Assembly: GCA_015345905.1 (NCBI GenBank)
Contig: JADDTR010000014.1
Location: 248,001 to 312,000, forward strand
From: Aotearoamyces nothofagi
Taxonomy: Eukaryota; Ascomycota; Leotiomycetes; Leotiales; Tympanidaceae
Reading direction: 5' to 3'
Length of the DNA: 64,000 nucleotides
Shown here one piece after another: positions 11,187-20,907 of this stretch. The stretch's first letter is position 1; each line of letters opens with the position of its first letter. The translations under genes were made by a program, and so were the position numbers. The notes under the pieces are model-generated. The model was given only the letters and a program-made list of their open reading frames with translations. It was not told the origin of the DNA and made no database searches.

Positions 11187-12304
11187 CTTAGCTGCCTGAT
11201 GATGACTTAAAATGTCAGTTTACCAGCAAAAATCACAAACCACTCAGCCAACAGCTACCTTAACGCTCGATGGGTAGTGAGAAATGAAGAACAGACGTGG
11301 CAGAGTGATAAGAGGATGAGTTATGTCTACCCAGAATTGAGGCATCAGCTCGCTTACATACATACATATATCACGTGACATGTAATACCCCCCCCCCCCC
11401 CCTGAATAATCCCGTAAATCCATAATATTTAGATCGCCCTTGTTTTCCCCAATAATCACCTAAACTATAGGTAGGTGCTCAACTTCAGGGAGGATAGGCA
11501 TAATAGGGGGCCATGTCGCCGGCCTGTTTTCATGAGATTGGCAACAACGGCTTATTTCAAAAAGGGGGCTACGGTGGTAAAATAATAGACTTTAAAGGGT
11601 ATATAGTTCTATTGGTGATACAGTTAAGGTATATAATACTTCTTTGATATTAGAACTAGGACATAGTACTATACCTGTACCTAGGTGCCTGAGGCTTGAC
11701 TCTAATATCATAGGGATGGGAGATATGGCGGGCCGGCCGAGTCTCTATGCTCCGGCCTGCGGGCGAATTAGAAGGGCAGAAAATCTCATCTTGGAATAAG
11801 CAAGCCACTTCTAATAACAGTAAACAACAAACGTCTTAGCTACGAGCCAAGTGTCGGACATAGCATGATTCTGATGGCCTCAGGCATTAAATGTGAACTC
11901 TATGTAGCCATTTTCTGTTTACGGATTTAAGGGACAATCCCCTCCTTATCTCCTTAACGGGGTTGACTGCAGAGGAACATTTGACGTCTCTAGCTCAGCC
12001 TCATGTGAAATGGATTACGTTATTACTCGGGAGCCTGGGTGCAGCTGTAGGAGATGGATCTGGACTTAACGGGCTCCTTATCTCCTCATCTGTTTGCTGT
12101 TTGTATCACTTGCCTTGTCTGTAGTCACTCACGAGAGCTTTAAGTTCAGCTGTAAAGGATGGATATATAAGAAGCCTTGATCCCGTGTTGCGTCTGCACT
12201 ATCCGTTACTTAATGTTCTGCATACTCTGAGCATCTGACATACGAACAAGTACCTACTATAACGCAAACTCTCTCAAATTACTTTTACTATTCCTATACC
12301 TGCC
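11187..12304. other. Divergent intergenic region (FPGS-like / aldo-keto reductase)
   Basis: About 1.1 kb between two outward-facing genes. It contains a 15-base C run, an imperfect GC-rich inverted repeat near 11728-11765 and a TATA-like GGATATATAAG near 12159, about 140 bp before the reductase start. No credible gene. Confidence 0.6.
11388..11402 (+). repeat. Poly-C tract (15 C)
   Basis: Fifteen consecutive C residues about 200 bp upstream of the FPGS-like start codon, on the strand opposite that gene (so poly-G on its coding strand). Confidence 0.9.
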
Positions 12305-13456
12305 ATGTCCGGAACAACTCCCCCAGCCCTCCCAGTCTCCCTCCAAAAGAGCCTCGACAGCACCAAAGTCGAATATGTCCAGCTTGGTGCCTCCGGTCTC
12401 CGCGTCTCAGTCCCCATCCTCGGCGCCATGTCCCTCGGCTCCAAAGAATGGGTTCCATGGGTGGTCGACGGGGAAGAATCGCTCGAGATCCTCAAGGCCG
12501 CGTTTGACCGCGGCATCAATACCTGGGACACGGCGAACATCTATTCGAACGGCATCAGCGAGCAGGTTCTAGGTCAGGCGATTGAGAAATTCAAAATCCC
12601 ACGGGAGAAGCTGGTGCTCTTGACCAAGTGCCATGGCTACGTGGGACAGGAGCCAAGTATTCAAGCACCGTTCTTTTCCCAGCAGATGGGCCAGAGCAAG
12701 GATTATGTCAACCAAGGTGGTGAGCTTCAATCCCCTAGAAAATCCATTCCGCTCTACGAGCAGAGATACCAACAGACTAACAACGCAGGGCTCTCCCGCA
12801 CCGCCATCTTCAACGCTGTCGACGCCTCGCTCGCCCGACTAAACACCACCTACATCGACCTCTTCCAAATCCACCGCTACGACGCCTCCACCCCGCCCGA
12901 AGAAACCATGAGAGCCCTCCACGACCTCGTCCAATCCGGCAAAGTCCGCTACATCGGCGCAAGCTCGATGTGGGCCACACAATTTGCACAGCTCCAATTC
13001 ATCGCCGAGCACAACGGCTGGACCAAGTTCGTCAGCATGCAGAACTACTACAACCTGGCGTACCGTGAGGAGGAGCGTGAGATGACGCGCTTCTGCACCG
13101 ACACGGGCGTCGGCATCATCCCGTGGTCGCCGCTGTTCGGAGGCCGTCTGGCGCGGCCCGTCGGCTACGACAAGTCGGCGCGCTCGAAGAAGCCGAGCCC
13201 TTTCGATTCTGGCCTGACGCCTGCCGATGAGGAGATTGTGCGGAGGGTGGAGGAGGTTGCGGCGAAGAGGGGCTGGAAGATGAGCCATGTTAGTCTGGCT
13301 TGGCTTCGAAGTAAAGGCGCTATTCCGATTACCGGATTCAATTCGGTTGAAAGGATTGAGGAGGCTTGCGAGTTGCGCGGGAAGGTGTTGACGGCCGAGG
13401 AGATTGCGTATCTCGAGGAGCCGTATGTGCCGAAGGCGGTCGTTGGGCATTTCTAG
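12305..13456 (+). CDS. Aldo/keto reductase with a stop-free in-frame intron
   Basis: NADPH-dependent aldo/keto reductase of the fungal group near versiconal hemiacetal acetate reductases (AKR9-like). Visible: GASGLRVSVPILGAMSLGS, the catalytic tetrad in WDTANIYSNG (Asp, Tyr), VLLTKCHG (Lys) and DLFQIHRYD (His), then GKVRYIGASSMW and GVGIIPWSPLFGGRLARP. The frame is open throughout, but 12720-12788 (69 nt) is almost certainly an intron: donor GTGAGC, branch GACTAAC, acceptor GCAG, and removal turns DYVNQGG-23 residues-LSRTAIF into the family-typical VNQGGLSRTAIF. The spliced protein is 360 residues. A TATA-like box lies near 12159. The gene converges on the adenine deaminase gene; the substrate is unknown. 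Confidence 0.92.
   Translation: MSGTTPPALPVSLQKSLDSTKVEYVQLGASGLRVSVPILGAMSLGSKEWVPWVVDGEESLEILKAAFDRGINTWDTANIYSNGISEQVLGQAIEKFKIPREKLVLLTKCHGYVGQEPSIQAPFFSQQMGQSKDYVNQGGELQSPRKSIPLYEQRYQQTNNAGLSRTAIFNAVDASLARLNTTYIDLFQIHRYDASTPPEETMRALHDLVQSGKVRYIGASSMWATQFAQLQFIAEHNGWTKFVSMQNYYNLAYREEEREMTRFCTDTGVGIIPWSPLFGGRLARPVGYDKSARSKKPSPFDSGLTPADEEIVRRVEEVAAKRGWKMSHVSLAWLRSKGAIPITGFNSVERIEEACELRGKVLTAEEIAYLEEPYVPKAVVGHF
12720..12788 (+). other. Stop-free 69-nt intron
   Basis: GTGAGC...GACTAACAACGCAG; a multiple of three with no stop codon, so an uninterrupted open frame hides it. The junction gives GG-G and the family motif NQGGLSRT. Confidence 0.85.
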
Positions 13457-13826
13457 GTACCAGGCTCTATATCGCAATGAAAGCTCATCCAGCCTGCTTA
13501 CTTACTTAAGTTCGTCCCATACCATCTCCTCTCAGCCTAGAATCGATCCCACCATCGAGACTTTCCAAAATCACCTAATCCATTCAAATGCCCTGGCCTT
13601 CATCGAAACAATGATGAAAGAAAAAGTATCCTCACTTCATGATCTGCAAGTTCAAAAAGAGAAAGGGAGAGTTGTAAATCGAAACTAGGAATCTATGAAA
13701 CAGACTCTTTGTTTCCTAGTAATGATTTACTTATTGTATTTTAGTTATATCTAGTCTATATAGTACAGCTGAGTGAATATATTCTCTTTTATAACATGAC
13801 CAAAATATCCCCACCCCTTTCAGATT
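13457..13826. other. Intergenic region between convergent genes
   Basis: 370 bp between the two 3' ends; AT-rich after 13690, as expected for 3' UTRs. Nothing else seen. Confidence 0.6.
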
Positions 13827-15917
13827 TTAAGTAGCCTCAACAAGCCGATGGACATCCTCACTATGACTCGGACACCTGCAACAGATCTTCACCCTTGGCG
13901 CTACCTCGTATTCCAGCGCCCCGCCGCCCAGCTCCGCCTCATAACCATCTACAGCCCTCTCATCCAGCACAACACTAATCAACTCCTGGGCCTTGCAGTC
14001 AATCAATCCCTTCTCCGTAAGGCCTAGATCCGGCACGCCGTTAAGGCCGACGAAGCTGGCGATCAAGAAGGGTGCGCTAATACGACAGCCCAGTGAGCGT
14101 GCCGCAGCGTCACAGAGGAGCGATTTGTCGCGCACATCTTCCCACGGCGCCGAGCTCATGCAGCCGGCGACGTCGAGGCTAACGGAGGCGAGGAGGGTGC
14201 CGTCTACAACCGCGACGTAGCCTCCGCCGAGCGTGTCGATGGCTTGAGCTGCGAAGGCGAGCTCGGCGTCCGAGGTTCCGATGATGACGAGGTTCTGGTT
14301 CTCGCAGTTCGTCGTGCAGGCGATGGCGCCTCTGGTGAGGCCGAAGCCGCGGACGAAGCCAATGCCGCGGTTGGAGGTGCCGTGGTGGCGGTCGATGACG
14401 ACGACTTTCAGGATGTCTAGTTGCAGGTTTGGCAAGAGGTTTCCGGAGCTGTCGGCTTGGAGACGGGCATGGAAGGCGCGTTTGAAATAGCCGTCGTACA
14501 TTTCCATGGCTTGGATCCAGGCGTGGGGTTGGTTGGCTGGTGCTTTGACCGAGTATGTATCGGGCGAGAAGAATATAGGGTTGAGGTGGATGGTGTTGAG
14601 TGTGAATGAAGGGATGTGGTCAGTGTTGGTGAAGAGAGCTTTATTGTCTCTGGCTACTATGGCGCCATCTACAATCACAATCTCAGGACTACGAAAGGTG
14701 CCCGTTAGCATTTTGGAATCTGTCACAAGAGAAGTATTACTTACCGGACTTCTTCCAGTTTATCGAGAATCAGAATGTCGGCAAGCTTTCCGGGAGTGAT
14801 GCTTCCTACAAGATGATCAATCCTATAATATAGAGCCGGATTTAATGTCGCCATGCGATATGCTTTGATAGGCGGCACTCCTAGAGCGATAGCTTCCCGA
14901 ACATGTCTATCAATATGGCCCGTTGAATCAAGATCTTCTACTAGCTTATCATCGGCACAGAAAGAGATATGAGCGAGCCCGTCTTTAAGGGCATCTATAT
15001 CACTAAAAACACTTTCAATATTCGAGTTCATACTTCCACTCATGACTGTCAGCATCATACCGAGCCTGAGTCGCTCAACTACATCCTCAGTCTTGTGGGC
15101 GTTATGATCATCGCCAATCCCTCCTGCAGCATAAGCCCAGAGTGGCTCATTTTTCAACAGGGCAGTGTGCCCAGTAATGCGTTTACCGGCTGTTAGAGCT
15201 GCCGATTGCTTCTGGGCCGATGCAAGATCTAGGGAAAATGGGTTTGATTCTCCCAGCGTGACAGCCTCGGGTTGGCTTACGCGGTGACATATTTCCGACG
15301 TTTCGAGATGCGCACCTCCTAATTCAAGCTCTGGGCCGCTATTGGGAACCTTGTGGGAGACTTGCCGAAAAATCCTTAGAGGAGTTGTAGTTTGTCCTAC
15401 AGACGTAAGTTTTGTTGTCATCTGTCATATCGGGGAATAATACGCACCCATAAAATCTAACCCTTTACCACCAAGAACCTAGAAGCTTGTCAGAGGCTGT
15501 ATGATAGACATCGAGTCTTCTTACATTAGCAATACAATTTGCGTCTGCGAGAACGGTAGTCGTTCCGCGGGGAACGCTCAATCTTGCCAGTTCACTAGGA
15601 ACCAGCTTCGTATACTCGATATGGATATGCGCATCGATAAAACCCGGAGTAAGATATTTTCCCACAGCATCGATTTCCTCGACTCCCGGAAGAGTAGGGA
15701 AGTGGTCCCAGGGCGTGATGGCCGCAATGTGTCGTCCAGATATTACGACGTCACGTGGCAGGAATTCGCCGATGAAGGGAGATAAGATAGATGCGTGGCG
15801 GATGATAAGCGATGCCGGTTTTGTCCCATTAGCGACAAAGCGGAGATTCATCAACTCGCTCGCACTGATGGCCTTGTGGCTGCCAGTGGCAATTGGTCTT
15901 GCGGTTGAGTCGACCAT
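13827..15917 (-). CDS. Adenine deaminase, bacterial-type amidohydrolase (COG1001)
   Basis: Predicted to hydrolyse adenine to hypoxanthine and ammonia. Exons 15917-15525, 15478-15448, 15396-14745 and 14688-13827 (1,938 nt, 645 residues). Motifs match the prokaryotic Ade/YicP amidohydrolase family, not the ADA-like Aah1 usual in fungi: PGFIDAHIHIEYTKL, PRGTTTVLADANCIANVLGG, ITGHTALL, AAGGIGDDHNAHKTEDV, FCADDKLVEDLDSTGHID, MATLNPALYY and GSITPGKLADILILD. A 31-nt micro-exon (15448-15478, VLGGKGLDFM) bridges the first two introns and is needed for the family motif ANVLG. At the site where bacterial enzymes have DHE this one has DHN. Three GATA motifs upstream suggest nitrogen control by an AreA-type factor (inference). 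Confidence 0.9.
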
Positions 15918-16757
15918 AATTATTTAACTGTATAATAAAAGTAGAAGGAGGGAAAAGAGAGAAGAGAGAGGAGAGAGGGCGCCGGATAGGCATAAACAGC
16001 GTACCCAAGCGTCGAAGGCGAGTACCCGCACTCCGATAACGTGCTTTCACGCTTTACAGTACCCCTGATCACCTTATCGTGGCTCGCCATCGCTTGCCAT
16101 CAATCACTTCACCATAATTGTGCAAGGGAGATGTCCGTAATGTATAAATCGTCTTCGTCTTTGAGATGGCAAAGGGGGAAGGTTTGAGATATCATATTAT
16201 GCTAGGCTAAATACTGACTACTACTATTTATCTGAAGCGCCATATCCTCGGCGCAACCTACATTCACCGTACTCTTTGGCCTGGCGTTTATCCTGGAAAT
16301 TATCCTACCAGCTAAAAGTGTACCAGCCAGAATGTTAACCCCAGATGCAAATTTTGGAGACAGCGCGTCGTCAACAACTTCAGGCGCTTGGTTAATTCAA
16401 AAACGTGGAAGCTAACCAACACGTGCAAGGAGTCCCGAAAGGGATGGTCGTCTTCAACCCGAATCAGACATATGTCGATGCGCTTCTGGGGACATTGAGA
16501 AGTTTGTCGGTTTGGTATATGCTGACCCCGCGTATGCTTGCTCTTCTCTATCATCAGTTGCCCTTTTCTGCGGTTTGATCCTCCATGCGGTTCTCAGGTA
16601 CTCGGGGTGCTTGTGCTGATGAGGTCGAAATTGCAGTTGCTCAGGATTCGTAGCGGTCCCAAATCCAGCTGAAAACGAATCCTGTTGACTGCGGCCTAGA
16701 AGGAGGATTCCCAGTTTTGACCACAGAAGGATTGGTGGGCGAGACTTTAAATCTAAC
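15918..16757. other. Intergenic region upstream of adenine deaminase
   Basis: 840 bp holding the deaminase promoter and the 3' flank of the GNAT gene. The + strand at about 16430-16580 reads openly (MVVFNPNQTYVDALLGTLRS and onward), but I recognise no family and call no gene. Confidence 0.5.
16034..16234 (-). promoter_or_regulatory. Three HGATAR sites upstream of adenine deaminase
   Basis: CGATAA at 16034-16039 (+), CGATAAG read on the minus strand at 16072-16078 and CAGATAA on the minus strand at 16228-16234. All lie within 320 bp of the start codon. HGATAR is the consensus of fungal GATA factors such as AreA; use in vivo is unproven and single sites are common by chance. Confidence 0.35.
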
Positions 16758-17731
16758 TTATGCGACAGTTTTCTTCATAAAGACGGCGTCCAGTAGCCAC
16801 GTTCTACCATCAGGCTCTCGGTGTAGAATATGAGCTTCCACATATCTCCAGACCTTATATCCGCGTCGTTCATACCAATCCTGATTCGACAACTATTCAA
16901 AATTAGTTCTCGTCTCTTAAGACATCGAGAAGGGTTCAAATACAGAAGGTGGCTTCATCCCAAATCCTGCCCATATCTCATGCCAATTCGCACTCCCATT
17001 GGCCAGGGTGTCTAGTGACAAGATCTTGGCACACAACGGCTCTTTGACGGCCTCACTCTCGATGGCATCCATTGCAGCACGGCCAATTCCACCGCCCTGA
17101 ATAGCGCGGGAGATATAGAATGTGGTTATACAGTAAAGCCCTTTTGAAGCATCTGCTTGATCTGGGTTCGGACTCTCCGCATCCAGGGAAATGTGGCCCA
17201 CAGGAATGAATGATTGTGAAGATGGTATCCGTGGCTTACCACCTAAGGCCGTGGCTGTGTCAAGAAGGGGCGCCGCCTCTCCGGGGTACTTCAGCACGTG
17301 CTGGGCTAACTTGGTCTCTTTTTCCAGATCATCCTCTGAAAGAACCTGGTTTGGTAGTTAGAATCAGATATCATGAATATGCACATCCTCACACATCCTC
17401 ACTCGCGACAACGCATGATTACAAATCTCTAGATGTGAAGCAAAAAGGGATGAAATTTCCCGGTTTGCACCCTGTGAAAACCGTGTCACAAGTCACAATC
17501 CGGGACAAAAAAGAGAGCCCAACTCACAACCCACTGAAGAGCCATCTTGCCCTCTCTTTGCAAAACCCCCCATTTCTCAACATAATCGTGCTTCCACCCG
17601 CACGCAATACGCTGCTGAACCAAACGCTCGTTGTGCGCTGTAGAATCTGGATCCCAAGCAATCAAGGTGACCTTGGCCCTCGCCGTTGCTTTTACTTGCA
17701 CAGCTGGCACTGCCTCGACGATGGACGACAT
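16758..17731 (-). CDS. GNAT-family N-acetyltransferase
   Basis: Acetyl-CoA-dependent transferase of a GNAT group common in fungi; acceptor substrate unknown. Exons 17731-17528, 17345-16944 and 16892-16758 (741 nt, 246 residues). The acetyl-CoA loop is FYISRAIQGGGIGRAAMDA (Q-x-x-G-x-G), followed by ILSLDTLA and the C-terminal NQDWYERRGYKVWRY. The last exon is needed: the frame otherwise stops after PFSMS, whereas splicing at 16893-16943 (GTATTT...CTAATTTTGAATAG) joins KPPS to LSNQDWYERRGYK, the expected last strand and helix. The first intron is long for this window (182 nt). The gene is separate in sequence from the second GNAT near 27 kb. Confidence 0.87.
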
Positions 17732-18400
17732 TTTCTAGGACTACACCGAGGAAAGACGACGGCAATGAGAATGGGGAAATGAAAATAAGGATTGTTGAGG
17801 GAGAAACGGAGTCTATATTACCCACAGGTGCAAGTACAGAGCAGAGATGAGCCAGCAATGCATATGGTTCGGCGTTAGGCTACGCGTAAAGAAGAAGGTG
17901 CTTGAGTCGTGCGGATTATTCAGCATCCGGATACGCCGTTTCGTTGACAGAAGCGGGCCGGAGCTATGGGCCGGCCCCTAACGTATATCTAGTCCGCCAT
18001 ACTGAGGCCAAAAGCAAAATGGAACGCCCCACCGGGCAAGCGAACCGAGCGACTTAGATCGCTCTGCATTGTGATAGTAGAAGCACATCTTCCGAATAGT
18101 CTCAGAGGATTCCTGACAGTTTGAAGGTTATCTTGCAATACACGTGTCTATACAGTTGAAAACACCGACACATTTCGTCTTCTCAGTGGGTCGGCCTCGC
18201 AATTACTGTTACGCATCCGCTTATGTGATCAGTAATCGTCAGGAAATGGCCAGGTCAGTATTAGTCGACGCCCTATGAATTACAAGCCCAAGTTTACAAA
18301 ATAATGAGCCTTTTTGAGAACGGCTCTTCGAAGGAACTATAGTCCGATGCCACGGTCCCGGGGCTCGTATAAATGCCAAAGCTTCATTGGGCCTTTAAGA
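17732..18400. other. Intergenic region, no gene seen
   Basis: Upstream flank of the GNAT gene. It holds a short GC-rich imperfect palindrome near 17952-17977 (GGGCCGGAGC...GGCCGGCCCC) that resembles one near 11.7 kb. No coding sequence recognised. Confidence 0.5.
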
Positions 18401-19028
18401 AATCCATCGCATTCATACACGTATCAGAAAACCCCAGTTTCTGTCTCCTCATAAGAGGGCCAGAATATATAGTGTACACGATTTCAATATCTCCCTTAGA
18501 GCAATTGCCTTTGTTTCCAGTGTATCAAAATCGACTGTCCAAACAACGCTTCAATATATCTCAAGACAAATATTATATATATCATCACTATACTCTTGTA
18601 GACTATCCAAGCTCTCTGAATACAACAAACAATATATAATATACAATACAAGACTCTATTCTAAGAAAATCATTAAGCAGTTGATTTTAGATCTAGAATT
18701 GAATATTTCAATAAGGACTGTTAGTATATTTATATCTACTATCAATATCTACAAATAGAAAGTACTTTACAGACTATTTATTATAATAGAAACTATATAT
18801 ATCCAACAGAAATAGACCTTAGAATATAAACATTGGACAGAAGAAGAATAGAAGAAAATCTACTAGTTGGATAAATATTCTATAATCAGAGGAAGTAGAC
18901 AATATCAAGAATAGATTTAGCATTCTGTAAATATAATTTAAAAGACAATTTACAGCCAATTTATAGAGATTTACTAACAGCTTTCTTAGAACAAGCTCTT
19001 AAGCTATAGACAGTTCAAGCTAAAGCTA
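18400..19028. repeat. AT-rich, probably RIP-mutated transposon relic
   Basis: About 600 bp that is strongly AT-rich, with many TA steps (TATATA, AATATA, CTATA) and stops in all frames. The shift to GC-rich sequence at about 19029 is abrupt. Such islands are typical of repeat copies altered by repeat-induced point mutation. The family cannot be named; no terminal repeats or proteins are readable. Confidence 0.5.
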
Positions 19029-19033
19029 TACAT

Positions 19034-19125
19034 GGCAGCGCGGACGGGGTGCCCCGTTCTCCTTATGCTGTTATCGTCCAGTCTGCCAGGGCACCTCCGG
19101 CCGTTTGATCGGGCACCCCGCTGCC
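19034..19125. repeat. GC-rich inverted repeat at the island edge
   Basis: Right arm GGGCACCCCGCTGCC (19111-19125) is the exact reverse complement of the left arm GGCAGC...GGGGTGCCC (19034-19054) apart from a 6-nt GCGGAC insertion in the left arm. It starts within about 10 bp of the end of the AT-rich stretch and could form a hairpin or mark the end of a small element. Confidence 0.6.
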
Positions 19126-19813
19126 GGAACCCCATTTCCGCTCCCCCTCTACGGGTGCCGCCGCTTTTAACCTATGTACCAAGGAGCTAGGCTACTGCTT
19201 TGTTCCTCTGCTGCCTCAGGCGATGGGTGACAAGGCAGGACACGCAGTCACAATTGCAGCCTAAGCCGGGCAGTCCAATCGGATTCCATGTTTAGGCGTG
19301 CCGCTCTCCTCGCATCTGCGGCCCGATATACGGCCCGTACCGCCAGCTTTGCTGAGTACAGTAGTGTGATCCAGGGAAGGTGGCGTAGAAACGTCCACCT
19401 CAAGTACCGACTTCAGGGCAATGATCTTACAGCCACCTAGACACTTTAGTTCCCTTCATGTTTGGAGAAATATCAAAATCTGCTGCGTCAACAAACGGGG
19501 CTTCCGAAGCTTCAAAGAGCCGTTCTCCTTCTGTGCCTCTTTGAGACGATCGACCAGGAGGAGGCTGACTATTGAGCATGCTTGACATCGACAGTAAGGC
19601 AGTAGTATAACCTGTTCTCGAAGCATATCTTCGATCAGCTCTAGTCATATGAAGCATAGAAGGCTAGCTTTGATGCCAAACCCTAGCTAGCACTTGACCA
19701 CCAGATAGAGGATTGTGTATTGGATCTCATTTGCATGCTCAAAGGCCTCGCTAAAACAAATCATAGAATCCGAGCGACCATCGACATCAGATATACGCTA
19801 TCGATTATTGATA
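19126..19813. other. Intergenic region, no confident gene
   Basis: About 690 bp of ordinary base composition. A minus-strand open frame at 19427-19657 (76 codons, reading FDISPNMKGTKVSRWL at its end) is the only candidate and has no recognisable family. Confidence 0.45.
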
Positions 19814-20455
19814 ATGAGTATCATTACAACCCAACAACTCCATGAGCTATGGGTGGTCGCAGAAACGAAGCCGGAGTGGGGAACAACGAGATTCTGGAAA
19901 TATGTTCTTGAGAATCGAGCATTTGGAGGTGAAAGATGGGCTATATCATCTCAGCCACCAACAGATGCCGCAGACGATTGCAGACGAGTCGATGTCGTTG
20001 TTGAATACAGCGATTCAGATGGAAATTGGACGCGGATGATGTTTATCAAGGCTACAGCTTGCTCTGCAGGTATACACAACCTCCAAGAAGCCGAATACCA
20101 AGCGTTTACTGCTTCCTGCGCCTATCTTCAGTATTTTAGGAAGGATAAAGTGTGGTCCGCGACATGCTTTGGGGGTAAGATTCGGTTTTGGGTGTACCGT
20201 CGTGGTAATGACTATCTTACCCCGTATGAACCTCAGGGTACTGGTATCGGAGCCAAGGACGAATACATTGAATCCAACGGCACAGATGGCTATCGCATCC
20301 TTAAGGCGCTAAAGTTCATCAGGGACAACCCTGACCCGCCCGACTCAGCATTAGAAACCAGTTGTTCACCACGCCCAGGCCGTTCCACTTTACCTAGCAA
20401 TTGGCATGATAATGAGGTTGCTTCCATTGAGAATACCCCAATTGCGACAATGTAA
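19814..20455 (+). CDS. Hypothetical protein, possible PD-(D/E)XK-like fold
   Basis: 213 residues from ATG 19814 (MSIITTQQLHELWVV); an in-frame ATG at 19715 would add 33 residues of non-typical sequence. I do not recognise the protein. The layout RRVDVVVEYSDSDG...RMMFIKATA...EAEYQAFTASCAYL...VWSATCFGGKIRFWVYRR has an acidic strand, a second strand with a Lys, then a helix and a further strand pair, which resembles many fungal proteins with a nuclease-like fold; the usual E-x-K is I-K here, so an enzyme would be inactive or the assignment wrong. No signal peptide or membrane segment. It lies next to the AT-rich island. Confidence 0.65.
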   Translation: MSIITTQQLHELWVVAETKPEWGTTRFWKYVLENRAFGGERWAISSQPPTDAADDCRRVDVVVEYSDSDGNWTRMMFIKATACSAGIHNLQEAEYQAFTASCAYLQYFRKDKVWSATCFGGKIRFWVYRRGNDYLTPYEPQGTGIGAKDEYIESNGTDGYRILKALKFIRDNPDPPDSALETSCSPRPGRSTLPSNWHDNEVASIENTPIATM

Positions 20456-20517
20456 TATAGAAAAATAGAAAGGTTACAGGTGGTTACTGTCTCGGTCCGC
20501 CATTCTCGTCATGTCCT

Positions 20518-20907
20518 TTGAACTCAGTTGACGTCTGTTTAGCCCTGCTTATCGCAACAAGACATCTCGCAATGATGCTCTTCTTAGATGGAAAGCCAGC
20601 GTCCGCGTTTCCTCAGACATATATTATGACATCATCAACGATCCTTGCGGCTGCATTTTGGGTTTCTCTACAAGCTGCACTCGCTGCTGCTTTCTCACAA
20701 TACCTTTGGGGTATCCTGAGAGAATCTCCGCTCAAAGTTACAGTAATTGAGAAGCTATTTACGCCGAGGAGAAGTCCGGTTAATCTGGTTAGAGGGACGG
20801 AGTTGGGGAGGCTGGAAACAGATGATGTTGAGGCGGAGGCTACAGGATATATACCAAGACCCTTGGGGGCTTTGACGGAACGTCTTATACGAAAAGAGGA
20901 CTCTTGA
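20518..20907 (+). pseudogene. Fragment of a fungal multi-pass membrane protein family (DUF3176-like)
   Basis: A 129-codon frame containing LDGKPASAF, a hydrophobic helix TILAAAFWVSLQAALAAAF, then QYLWGILRESPLKVTVIEKL and FTPRRSPVNL. This order (DGKP, membrane helix, Q-x-L-W, PLKV-x-x-IEKLF) is familiar from the N-terminal part of large fungal membrane proteins of the DUF3176 type, which normally continue for 400 or more residues with further helices. Here the frame ends soon after, and the DNA to 21100 shows only short degraded frames. It is therefore probably a truncated relic, though a short expressed protein is possible. It lies in the same gene-poor zone as the AT-rich island. Confidence 0.35.

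Noticed and set aside
12839-13477. 212-codon minus frame over the aldo-keto reductase
   Set aside because: Arg/Leu-rich antisense shadow of a GC-rich exon; no domain.
16444-16578. Open + strand stretch reading MVVFNPNQTYVDALLGTLRS
   Set aside because: About 45 codons, no homology recognised and no splice partner; left as intergenic.
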